Shown: positions 9,701 through 16,509, numbered from the stretch's first letter. The stretch is DNA of 64,000 nucleotides from Brevibacterium album DSM 18261 (GCF_000426445.1 NZ_KE384526.1:481213-545212); one strand, 5' to 3'. Notes: generated by a model from the sequence alone, not told the origin. Numbers and translations: made by a program.

Positions 9701-9897
9701 AGTGCGGTGTCAGCGGGCAGCGTCGGTTCGATGGTCGCTCGCTGCTGTCGCGACAAACGGTGCCGCGCAAGCAGGCGTGCGATTTCCGCGGTGTCCCTCA
9801 AATGCACGGGAAGGGGCAGCCATGAGTCGATCTCGCCGACCTCGTCCTTGCCCGTCTTGGCCCAGAGCTGGTTGGCGAACTCACCATCGAAGTTCAC
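6733..9897 (-). CDS. cas3: CRISPR-associated helicase-nuclease Cas3, type I-E
   Basis: Cas3 is recruited to the Cascade R-loop, nicks the displaced strand and degrades DNA while translocating. I choose the GTG at 9897 because AGGAGGTGA lies just upstream and the protein then begins VNFDGEFANQLWAKTG, as in the family; a reading frame open to 10029 only adds a non-homologous 44 residues. The 1054-residue product has an HD nuclease domain (HD at 77-78 in ALHDIGKAG, HH at 182-183), Walker A ETGAGKT at 349-355, DEAH at 542-545, TATLP motif III, and QRLGRVHRHG at 764-773. It is first in the operon and precedes Cascade genes with a four-base overlap. A low-complexity, charged linker lies between Walker A and DEAH. 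Confidence 0.97.
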   Translation of the reverse strand: MNFDGEFANQLWAKTGKDEVGEIDSWLPLPVHLRDTAEIARLLARHRLSRQQRATIEPTLPADTALETLAWLLGALHDIGKAGPNFQAQCRPLAAELFQRTFELTGDAAHTLNVEDADEISSQSEFPHSAASGVITARVLAEEYGLRTAPRPASGTGMTKRPASPGRPFPAVLQLASIVGAHHGITAPEGTARDYILGGDRWPLRLGTCESPWHRVQRHLARTLIDESELDLDGWRDPDLHLEAPVLSLLTGLVIQADWIASNQELFPLIGLDEDITACAPSSQRAAAAWKALSLPPRSWTPVPEADPAFALRSRFSLPAGTLPRPGQLAAHAATIGLLEPALLILEDETGAGKTEAALLAAENLAALTGASGVYIGLPTQATANAMFPRAQAWVAHMRAEEDEAAAVMGLAHGKTAQNREYQNLRRRTGQARRAEQAHGGREHDQLGRGIDADGSPVVPLRDDRTLPDEASVDDGNSPTAAAPRPARILRPTVHSWLAGRKKQLLSDFVIGTIDQLLMAALKSRHLMLRHSGLADKVVILDEAHAADTTMQVFMRSALVWLGYWGVPTIVLTATLPPAQRTALIEAYQRGRAADPRRVLSANQQSSSAPHPGQASHSDEAIYPALTLATASEVKVVPVEGRPPRRVRLQELDDDPAVLLDTVRALSRDGGCIAIIRNSVRRVQETAGLLREEFGEDAVTVAHAGFTATDRAERDRMLLELFGRDSAHRPAFSLVVASQVIEQSLDVDFDAVITDMCPADLLIQRLGRVHRHGGRSRPAPLREPVCYLTGIPDWSARPPMPDPGWKRVYGAHLILRSIAAVREVCGQNGVLTTPDDVPALVHRVYGEHPLGPADWQPALEKARKEHLEKQACAERLADQWVTVPTGSETTGEQGLDGWLNVGVGEAEDPYGRQYGQVRDGSESIEVLLVLTDGTDWRTLDWLPRTAGAPIPSGDVPRHIAEAVASSAVRLPFRMASGDDGSAVITALEKLGRAEFQRSPLLRGQLILPLEETSGDDETVQYTARVGKWIVTYDLADGLSASDSTDVTSPGKGTR

Positions 9898-10105
9898 TGC
9901 TTCACCTCCTGGCTGCGTTGCCGGGGACACTGGATCACTGGCACGATAGTCGAAGCGTAGCGGGTGGAGGGGTCGAAATCTACCACTGTCTTTGAAAAAA
10001 ATTTGCGCAGTTGCAGAAGCTCGGGACAACTACGGTCTCGTTCCGCTTACACATACCCCGAGGGTACGATCAGGCACGGACATAACCAGTCGTGTAACGC
10101 AGAGG
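9898..10105. promoter_or_regulatory. cas operon upstream region with divergent promoter candidates
   Basis: This stretch separates cas3 from the degenerate repeats and holds no gene. For the minus strand (cas operon) I see AGGAGGTGA at the GTG start and a possible -10 hexamer TAGATT near 9977-9982 without a good -35. For the plus strand TACGAT at 10065-10070 is a plausible -10 box, with TTCCGC 18 nt upstream as a poor -35. It would start a transcript shortly before the degenerate repeats. An AT-rich run (9994-10004) is unusual in this GC-rich DNA. The segment 9984-9994 nearly matches the start of the 22-nt spacer at 10132. Confidence 0.45.
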
Positions 10106-10181
10106 CTGCTCCCGGAATCCAGGGGTGATCCGCACTGCCTTTGCACTGGATGTCCGCTCCCCGCAGGCGCGGGGACGATCC
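10106..10181 (+). ncRNA. Candidate CreR-type cas-regulating RNA (two degenerate repeats around a 22-nt spacer)
   Basis: Degenerate repeat 1 lies at 10106-10131 (TGCTCCCGG...GGGGTGATCC) and degenerate repeat 2 at 10154-10181 (CGCTCCCCGC, loop AGGC, GCGGGGACGATCC). Both are in the same sense as array 2, but are separated by only 22 nt instead of 33. Repeat 2 can still form a perfect six-pair stem, while repeat 1 pairs more weakly. The spacer starts GCACTGCCTTTG. Bases 2-12 match the plus strand at 9984-9994 in the cas3 upstream region with a single mismatch. Such units between cascade genes and arrays are known as CreR/CreA regulators that guide Cascade to repress cas or toxin promoters. Here a decayed repeat pair left over from an array is the alternative. 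No small toxin-RNA gene is evident. Confidence 0.5.
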
Positions 10182-10207
10182 TCGGCGGCTCAGGTGCGGG
10201 CAGATGC

Positions 10208-10262
10208 ATCGAAAGTGAATGCAAACTCGCGTACCGGCGGATAAACCTACTGGTCAGGAAGT
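10208..10262 (+). promoter_or_regulatory. Leader of CRISPR array 2
   Basis: The distal block CGAAAGTGAATGCAAA (10210-10225) and the proximal block CGGATAAAC...CTGGTCAGGAAG (10238-10261) are the reverse complement of those in leaders 1, 3 and 4, again 12 nt apart. The leader drives array 2 rightward. Confidence 0.8.
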
Positions 10263-10995
10263 GTGCTCCCCGCGTAGGCGGGGATGATCCCACCGACCCG
10301 GGCGAGGGTTCTGGCGTGCGCAAGTGCTCCCCGCGTAGGCGGGGATGATCCCGTTTATCGAAACAGGGGGTGAATATCCGATGAGTGCTCCCCGCGTAGG
10401 CGGGGATGATCCCACCGACCCGGGCGAGGGTTCTGGCGTGCGCAAGTGCTCCCCGCGTAGGCGGGGATGATCCCGTTTATCGAAACAGGGGGTGAATATC
10501 CGATGAGTGCTCCCCGCGTAGGCGGGGATGATCCGCACTGAGAGGACCTTCACCTCATTTCATGGATGTGCTCCCCGCGTAGGTGGGGATGGTCCGCGGA
10601 TGGCGGGGGTGGCTCCCACATACAGATTGCGCTCCCCGCGTAGACGGGGATGATCCGAACCGCTTCTCCGTCGCGTTCTCACCACCCGGCGCACTCCCCG
10701 CGTAGACGGGGATAATCCCCGCTGGTAGTAGTCGTAGGCGATGCTCCCCCGGCACTCCCCGCGTAGACGGGGATGATCCGGCGGCAGGGAAGAGCCTCTC
10801 GGCGCAAGCCCGGTGCTCCCCGCGTAGGCAGGGATGATCCCTTGCTTGCCGACGCAAAGTCCATCGGTATCACGTGCTCCCCGCGTAGGCGGGGATGATC
10901 CGTAGCCCTCCGGCAGGGCCGGCAGGCTGGTGTTGTGCTCCCCGCGTAGACGGGAATGATCCCCCGCCGGTCAATCCTCAGCCGTAGCAGCAGGC
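10263..10995 (+). CRISPR. CRISPR array 2 (type I-E, rightward)
   Basis: Twelve 28-nt repeats start at 10263, 10324, 10385, 10446, 10507, 10568, 10629, 10691, 10752, 10813, 10874 and 10935, with spacers of about 33 nt. The array then runs into a hybrid repeat at 10996. The two leader-proximal spacers (10291-10323 and 10352-10384) are repeated exactly at 10413-10445 and 10474-10506. Leader-proximal repeats carry the core GTAGGCGGGG. Several distal ones carry GTAGACGGGG, as in array 3, and accumulate further changes (GCACTCCCC, GGGATAATCC), as expected for the old end. Confidence 0.95.
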
Positions 10996-11448
10996 GTACT
11001 CCCTGCGTAGACGGGGAGCACGCCGAGACCGGCAAGACCACGTCCATGCGCGTCGGATCATCCCCGTCTACGCGGGGAGCACTGACGACGGTCCTGCTCG
11101 CCGTTGCCCTGGGCCGGATCATCCCCGTCTACGCGGGGAGCACGCGTAGACCCCGCCGATGGCGTCCTGGCGGGCGGGATCATCCCCGTCTACGCGGGGA
11201 GCACTGCAGGTCAACGCCAGTGCGCATCGCCCACATCGGATCATCCCCGTCTACGCGGGGAGCACCCGAGCGTCGTGGCAACCGTCTTGCGCAACACCGG
11301 ATCATCCCCGTCTACGCGGGGAGCACGTGGCGGAGGCGGCGTGCGGTGCCTGCGGCGGGGGATCATCCCCGTCTACGCGGGGAGCACGGATTGCGTTCTC
11401 AGTATCCGCAGTCGGATTTCGGATCATCCCCGTCTACGCGGGGAGCAC
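10996..11448 (-). CRISPR. CRISPR array 3 (type I-E, leftward), beginning with a hybrid repeat
   Basis: Seven minus-sense repeats start at 11055, 11116, 11177, 11238, 11299, 11360 and 11421 (core TAGAC in crRNA sense), with 33-nt spacers. The leftmost element at 10996-11021 is a 26-nt hybrid. It opens like the 5' half of a plus-sense repeat (GTACTCCCTGCG) and closes like a minus-sense one (ACGGGGAGCAC). Arrays 2 and 3 are therefore joined tail to tail with no trailer between them, and would be transcribed toward each other. Confidence 0.95.
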
Positions 11449-11505
11449 CCCTTCCTGACCAGCAAGTTTATCCGACGACCCACAACTTTACATTCACTTA
11501 CAACA
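11449..11505 (-). promoter_or_regulatory. Leader of CRISPR array 3
   Basis: The proximal block CTTCCTGACCAGC/GTTTATCCG is at 11451-11474 and the distal block TTTACATTCACTTA at 11487-11500, 12 nt apart. In the transcribed (minus) sense the distal block reads TAAGTGAATGTAAAG, offering a -10-like TAAAGT. It is the most diverged of the four leaders. Confidence 0.78.
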
Positions 11506-11575
11506 CACCCAGTCACGCCCGAGATGCACGAAGGTCCCCCACCAAGCACCACGCCTGATGAAGGACCTCCACCGG

Positions 11576-11648
11576 TACACCCCCCGGGACTCGAACCCGG
11601 AACCCACTGATTAAGAGTCAGTTGCTCTACCAATTGAGCTAGAGGTGC
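11576..11648 (-). tRNA. tRNA-Lys (CTT anticodon)
   Basis: The minus strand folds as a cloverleaf. The acceptor stem GCACCTC pairs with GGGGTGT (two G-U pairs). The D arm is AGCTCAATTGGTAGAGC. The anticodon stem-loop has loop CTCTTAA, giving anticodon CTT for codon AAG. The T arm is CCGGGTTCGAGTCCCGG. The discriminator is A at 11576 and no CCA is encoded. The gene is isolated between array 3 and the far end of array 4. The roughly 120 bp upstream (11649-11772) is unusually rich in A and C and probably holds its promoter. Confidence 0.95.
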
Positions 11649-12288
11649 GCAACGAGAAGAAAGTCTACACACCCACCCCACACAAAGAAAACCAAACCCC
11701 ACCCCCACCACCGAGACATCCACCACACCCCACAGAGAACGCGAGCCACCCAGCTCACGCCAGCACGCAGCCGGACCATCCCCGTATCCTCGGGGAGCAC
11801 GGACGACGGCACCGTCACGACCCTCACATTCAGGGATCACCCCGCGTCCGCGGGGAACACATCCAAGACAGGGTGGGCGGGACGGTCGGCTCCGGATCAC
11901 CCCCGCGTCCGCGGGGAGCACGCGGAGAAGAGCTCTCCCACGTAGTTCGGCAGGGGATCACCTCCGCGTCCGCGGGGAGCACGCCTGTGTCCCGAAGCGG
12001 CGTCGGCCATGCCTGGGATCACCCCCGCGTCCGCGGGGAGCACACGGTTCCCTGGACGACGCCGCGCCACTCCACCGGATCACCCCCGCGTCCGCGGGGA
12101 GCACCTCCCGTTCACGTTCGTCCCGCGCAACGGCGGGGGGATCACCCCCGCGTCCGCGGGGAGCACATCCTCAACACCACCGGCGTACTCAACCAGGGCG
12201 GATCACCCCCGCGTCCGCGGGGAGCACAGAGACGAACCCCAGCTGCAGCTCCGTGACGCCGGATCACCCCCGCGTCCGCGGGGAGCAC

Positions 12289-12626
12289 CAGCGCGTCACT
12301 GCGAGCCTGCCCGGCGCGTACGGATCACCCCCGCGTCCGCGGGGAGCACGAATGGGCGGAGCGAATGGGGCGGTCAGCCGCCGGATCACCCCCGCGTCCG
12401 CGGGGAGCACCAGCGCGTCACTGCGAGCCTGCCCGGCGCGTACGGATCACCCCCGCGTCCGCGGGGAGCACGAATGGGCGGAGCGAATGGGGCGGTCAGC
12501 CGCCGGATCACCCCCGCGTCCGCGGGGAGCACCAGCGCGTCACTGCGAGCCTGCCCGGCGCGTACGGATCACCCCCGCGTCCGCGGGGAGCACGAATGGG
12601 CGGAGCGAATGGGGCGGTCAGCCGCC
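12289..12626 (-). repeat. Threefold tandem copy of a two-spacer block in array 4
   Basis: Spacer A (12289-12321, 12411-12443, 12533-12565) and spacer B (12350-12382, 12472-12504, 12594-12626) alternate with perfect identity, giving a 122-bp period. Unequal crossing-over between repeats is the simplest cause. Repeated new acquisition in the same order is unlikely. Confidence 0.97.
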
Positions 12627-13908
12627 GGATCACCCCCGCGTCCGCGGGGAGCACCGGCGTTGCCCACGGAATCATCTTGGCGGATGGGGATCACCCCCGC
12701 GTCCGCGGGGAGCACTATCGGGCGCACAGGCTCGCCCTCGACGCGGGAGGATCACCCCCGCGTCCGCGGGGAGCACAACGCCGCCAACGCGAACTCGGTG
12801 CTCAAGCAGGGATCACCCCCGCGTCCGCGGGGAGCACACCTTCCGGGGCTCGCGAGTGCGGCCCCGGGAGGGATCACCCCCGCGTCCGCGGGGAGCACGC
12901 TTCGGCGTCGAGCATACGAGCCCGGGCCTCCGGATCACCCCCGCGTCCGCGGGGAGCACTCCTCTGCGGTGAGGTGCGCGGCCCGGCGCTCCGGATCACC
13001 CCCGCGTCCGCGGGGAGCACCTCCTTCTCGACGCGCTCGTCGCCGTTCGCGGAGGATCACCCCCGCGTCCGCGGGGAGCACTGGTACGGCAAGCATTACT
13101 CGGAGCTCCCGTGCGGATCACCCCCGCGTCCGCGGGGAGCACTGTGCGCACCTGCTGGCCCTCGCGAGTCGTGAAGGATCACCCCCGCGTCCGCGGGGAG
13201 CACTCCTCCGCGACCTTCGCCTCCAGCGCCTTCACCGGATCACCCCCGCGTCCGCGGGGAGCACCGACCGCGCCAAGTCCGCATCGCAGGGTGCGACGGA
13301 TCACCCCCGCGTCCGCGGGGAGCACTGTGGGCTCGGCGTGCAGGCACGAGTAGTACTCGGATCACCCCCGCGTCCGCGGGGAGCACCGTACCGGCCTTGT
13401 GGCCTGGGCAGGCGCACGAGGGATCACCCCCTCGTCCGCGGGGAGCACACCCGTGAGGGAGGCGCGGGCGTGAAACCACCGGGATCACCCCCGCGTCCGC
13501 GGGGAGCACATGCTGGTGAGGAGTGGGAATCCGCCTTGGGTGGGATCACCCCCGCGTCCGCGGGGAGCACCGTCAGGATCGTGCGGGTAGTCCCATCCCC
13601 ACCGGATCACCCCCGCGTCCGCGGGGAGCACCGGAGCCTCACACCCCCGGCCCAGCATCTGTACGGATCACCCCCGCGTCCGCGGGGAGCACCTCGAAGA
13701 GCGTCTCGGCATGACCGTCACCGACGGATCACCCCCGCGTCCGCGGGGAGCACCCGGCTTTCTCCCATGCGCCCGGGCTGACGTTCGGATCACCCCCGCG
13801 TCCGCGGGGAGCACCTCGCCCACCAAGCCCGACACATCCACGCACGCGGATCACCCCCGCGTCCGCGGGGAGCACGGCCGAACTCGCGAACGTGGACAAG
13901 GCGGATGC

Positions 13909-14058
13909 GGATCACCCCCGCGGACGCGGGGGTGATCCCTGCTTGAGCACCGAGTTCGCGTTGGCGGCGTTGTGCTCCCCGCGGACGCGGGGGTGATCCC
14001 TCCCGGGGCCGCACTCGCGAGCCCCGGAAGGTGTGCTCCCCGCGTCCGCGGGGAGCAC
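13909..14058 (+). repeat. Inverted two-spacer segment bounded by hybrid repeats
   Basis: The left boundary (13909-13938) is a 30-nt hybrid whose two ends are both handle halves (GGATCACCCCC ... GGGGGTGATCC). The right boundary (14033-14058) is a 26-nt hybrid with both ends GTGCTCCCC/GGGGAGCAC. Between them lie spacer 13939-13971, a plus-sense repeat at 13972-13999 and spacer 14000-14032. The two spacers are exact reverse complements of 12777-12809 and 12838-12870. The boundary lengths (30 + 26 = 2 x 28) fit strand exchange within the palindromic repeat stem. Confidence 0.95.
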
Positions 14059-14789
14059 GTCTCGTTGGCGTGCAGTTCATCCACGAGGCCCGGATCACCC
14101 CCGCGTCCGCGGGGAGCACTTCCCTGCACCGGCGGGGGTGACCCTGTCGTACGGATCACCCCCGCGTCCGCGGGGAGCACCACTGCTTCAGCACGATTGC
14201 GCGAGGCGCGACCGGATCACCCCCGCGTCCGCGGGGAGCACGCGGCATCCACCTTCGGGTCGTTGTTGATGTTGGGATCACCCCCGCGTCCGCGGGGAGC
14301 ACCTCGATCCAGCGCAGGTAGAGGCGGTCCATCCGGGATCACCCCCGCGTCCGCGGGGAGCACTCCGTCAGCAAAGGCCAGGCGCGGAAACCGCCGGGAT
14401 CACCCCCGCGTCCGCGGGGAGCACTTCGCCGGGGCACGACATTCGCCCCAGCGGGAAGGATCACCCCCGCGTCCGCGGGGAGCACACCACGGTTGCATAT
14501 GCAACCGTGGTGGCGTGAGGATCACCCCCGCGTCCGCGGGGAGCACGGATGAGCGAAAGTTCTGGAGCGACCAGTCCGGGATCACCCCCGCGTCCGCGGG
14601 GAGCACGTCTCGCGCAGTCCGGAGATGATGGTCTCGGCGGGATCACCCCCGCGTCCGCGGGGAGCACCACCGCGTCGAGCAAGTTCGCGACCTACATCCA
14701 GGATCACCCCCGCGTCCGCGGGGAGCACATGCCCTGCCAGCGGAAATCAGGATCGGGCACCGGATCACCCCCGCGTCCGCGGGGAGCAC

Positions 14790-14850
14790 ACTTCCTGACC
14801 AGCAGGTTTATCCGCTCACCTGCGATTCTACATTCACTTTCGTCGCACTC
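14790..14850 (-). promoter_or_regulatory. Leader of CRISPR array 4
   Basis: The proximal block is at 14791-14814 (CTTCCTGACCAGC/GTTTATCCG) and the distal block TCTACATTCACTTTCG at 14827-14842, with the conserved 12-nt gap. In transcribed sense the distal block contains GTAGAATCG, giving a good -10 hexamer TAGAAT. This is the clearest promoter among the four leaders. Confidence 0.8.
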
Positions 14851-14957
14851 CCTGCGCGAAGCCGTCGCACTCCCCGCCCGCAGCAAAGCTCTCCGCTCAG
14901 CCCACATCGGCCCCAATGCACCCTGCCCGCACCGCCGTTCCCAGCCCTGCAAGCACG

Positions 14958-14997
14958 AAGATCCCCCGCCTGCGCCTCAGCACAGGCGGGGGATCTT
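14958..14997. terminator. Hairpin terminator between array 4 leader and groES
   Basis: AAGATCCCCCGCCTG pairs perfectly with CAGGCGGGGGATCTT across a ten-base loop. It can act on transcripts from either side and lies downstream of the groES-like gene. The remaining bases from 14850 to 15141 show only a short direct repeat (GCAGAGGCCAGCC, near 15080-15105). Confidence 0.7.
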
Positions 14998-15141
14998 CCA
15001 TCAAGCGCCGTACGAGCTCAGCGCCACCCTCCGAGCTCAGACCTCCGACGCAGAATCAAGCAGTTCTCCCGGCCGAGAACAGCCGCAGAGGCCAGCCGCA
15101 GAGGCCAGCCGGCAAAGCCCCGGAGAACACCAACGCCGTCC

Positions 15142-15462
15142 TCACAGATAGAGGCCGGTCGCCTCATCCGCATCGGCCTCGGCGATCGCATGGACGTCGC
15201 GCTCACGCAGCAACACGTACGCAACCCCTTCGATCTCCACCTCGGCGAGGTCCTCGGGATCGAAGAGCACCGAGTCACCCAGCTCGACCTGCCGGACGAG
15301 CGGCCCCGCCGCCGCGACCGAGCCCCAGGCGAGGCGCTTGCCCACCGAGGCCGTCGCCGGGATGAGGATGCCCGCAGACGATTTGCGCTCCCCGCCCTCC
15401 TTCGCCGGCTCCGCCAGGATCCGGTCGTGAAGCATGCGGATATGAGGGCCCTGCTCAGCCAC
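15142..15462 (-). CDS. GroES-family co-chaperonin-like protein
   Basis: The 106-residue protein has the GroES beta-barrel pattern: HDRILAEPAKEG at the start, a mobile-loop-like segment ERKSSAGILIPATA, then GSVAAAGPLVRQVELGDSVLFDPEDLAEVEIEGVAYVLLRERDVHAI. It probably caps or assists a chaperonin, but no groEL lies nearby, and the gene is coupled by an eight-base overlap to a small membrane protein. It may be a second, divergent GroES paralogue instead of the housekeeping copy. Confidence 0.8.
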   Translation of the reverse strand: MAEQGPHIRMLHDRILAEPAKEGGERKSSAGILIPATASVGKRLAWGSVAAAGPLVRQVELGDSVLFDPEDLAEVEIEGVAYVLLRERDVHAIAEADADEATGLYL

Positions 15463-15742
15463 GGCGGCCCCGGAAGGCGAAGAAGCCGATCACACCAGCC
15501 GCCGCGAGCACCGCACCGCCCACCGCTGCGATCCGGTCGACGCGAGGCGATCCGTCCTCGGCGACGACGAGCGACCTGGCGGAGTCCGCAGCCCGCGCGG
15601 CCAGCGCCTTGGGGTGCAGGCGGCCTACGAGCTCATCCACATTGGCGGCAAGACGCTGCTCGCGCAGGCGGATGGACTCGACGAGCTGCTCGCGCGTCGC
15701 GGTGTCGACCGTAACGTCCGAGGTGTACACATTGCTGGACAT
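15455..15742 (-). CDS. DUF3618-type small membrane protein
   Basis: The 95-residue product starts MSSNVYTSDVT, preceded by GGAAGTGAG at good spacing; a longer reading frame upstream lacks such a site. The N-terminal half (REQLVESIRLREQRLAANVDELVGRLHPK) matches the DUF3618 pattern of actinobacterial proteins, with a helical segment followed by a linker. Residues near 75-90 (AAVGGAVLAAAGVIGFFAF) form one membrane helix ending in RGRRG. It overlaps the groES-like start, so the two are co-translated. The function of the family is unknown. Confidence 0.75.
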   Translation of the reverse strand: MSSNVYTSDVTVDTATREQLVESIRLREQRLAANVDELVGRLHPKALAARAADSARSLVVAEDGSPRVDRIAAVGGAVLAAAGVIGFFAFRGRRG

Positions 15743-15921
15743 GCGCTCACTTCCTATGGCGTGGATCCGTCTCTGCCGGTGCCCTCGCACCGCTCGCCAC
15801 TGAGCCTACCGCGAAGCCCCAGCCCGCGCGCGATCTTCCCACGTGCGCCGATAGGCTGGGAACGACCGCGGGCCGCACCGCCCCGGCACCCCGGACCCCA
15901 GCAGGAACAGCGAGGACACGC

Positions 15922-16395
15922 ATGACGCGCTTCGAACCCGGCGACGCAGCACCGGACTTCACCCTGAACGACCAGGACGGGAGCCCCGTCTCACTCTCCG
16001 ATTTCCGCGGGAGGAGCGTGGTCGTGTACTTCTACCCCGCCGCGATGACACCGGGGTGCACCACCCAGGCCTGCGACTTCCGCGATTCGCTCGAGGCCCT
16101 CACCGCCCACGGCATCCAGGTCCTCGGGATCTCCCCGGACTCCCCGGAGAAGCTGAAGAAGTTCGCCGAGCGCGACGGCCTCACCTTCCCCCTGCTCTCG
16201 GACCCGAGCAGGGAGATGATGACCGCCTGGGGCGCCTTCGGCGAGAAGAAGAACTACGGGAAGGTCGTCCAGGGCGTGATCCGCTCCACCGTCGTCGTCG
16301 ACCCCGAGGGCACCGTGGAGCTCGCGAAGTACAACGTCCGCGCCAAGGGCCACGTCGCCCGCCTGCGCAAGGATCTGGGCATCGACGAGGCCTGA
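15922..16395 (+). CDS. bcp: Thioredoxin-dependent peroxiredoxin (Bcp/PrxQ)
   Basis: The enzyme reduces hydrogen peroxide and organic hydroperoxides in the cytoplasm using thioredoxin. The 157-residue sequence has the family motif FYPAAMTPGCTTQACDFRD. Cys46 is the peroxidatic cysteine and Cys51 the resolving cysteine of the atypical two-Cys type. A typical DxxGxxxSLSDFRG N-terminus precedes it. It stands alone and is followed after 27 bp by a tRNA-Leu gene on the same strand. Confidence 0.95.
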   Translation: MTRFEPGDAAPDFTLNDQDGSPVSLSDFRGRSVVVYFYPAAMTPGCTTQACDFRDSLEALTAHGIQVLGISPDSPEKLKKFAERDGLTFPLLSDPSREMMTAWGAFGEKKNYGKVVQGVIRSTVVVDPEGTVELAKYNVRAKGHVARLRKDLGIDEA

Positions 16396-16422
16396 CCCCC
16401 GCTTCGATAGACTGGCCGCCGC

Positions 16423-16504
16423 GCGCGTGTGGCGGAATCGGTAGACGCGCTGGATTTAGGTTCCAGTGTCTGCGGACGTGGGGGTTCGAGTCCCCCCACG
16501 CGCA
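16423..16504 (+). tRNA. tRNA-Leu (TAG anticodon)
   Basis: The acceptor stem GCGCGTG pairs with CACGCGC. The anticodon loop is TTTAGGT, giving anticodon TAG. A long variable arm (TGTCTGCGGACG) marks a class II tRNA. The T arm is GGGGGTTCGAGTCCCCC, and no CCA is encoded. Confidence 0.96.
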
Positions 16505-16509
16505 CAGAC

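Larger units (their letters stand above)
11773..14789 (-). CRISPR. CRISPR array 4 (type I-E, 50 repeats)
   Basis: Fifty repeat units with mostly 33-nt spacers run from the leader at 14790 leftward to 11773. In crRNA sense the repeat starts GTGCTCCCCGCGG and ends CGCGGGGGTGATCC, so its core (GGAC) differs from arrays 1-3. The trailer end has a degenerate unit (11773-11800) and a 27-nt unit (11834-11860). A two-spacer block is present three times (12289-12626). Two spacers reappear inverted between two hybrid repeats at 13909-14058. One spacer (14486-14518) contains a perfect palindrome. Counting duplicates once, about 43 different spacers remain. I cannot name their targets. Confidence 0.97.

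Noticed and set aside
9898..10029. N-terminal extension of Cas3 from an ATG at 10029
   Set aside because: The extra 44 residues do not resemble Cas3, and AGGAGGTGA precedes the GTG at 9897.
10030..10105. CreT-like small toxin RNA gene next to the degenerate repeats
   Set aside because: Only about 35 nt lie between the possible start site and the first degenerate repeat, and no ribosome site plus rare-codon mini-frame is evident.
12009..13781. Long open reading frames (up to 590 codons) across array 4
   Set aside because: The translated pattern repeats (SPPRPRGA, ITPASAGST, DHPRVRGEH) with a 61-bp period. It only reflects the CRISPR repeats, whose sequence has no stops.
13909..14058. A separate short CRISPR array with its own orientation
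   Set aside because: There is no leader, only one complete inverted repeat, and both spacers are reverse copies from the same array. A rearrangement explains it better.
1..15141. Insertion sequences or integrases that could explain the array rearrangements
   Set aside because: No transposase or integrase coding frame and no terminal inverted repeats with target duplications were seen in the window.
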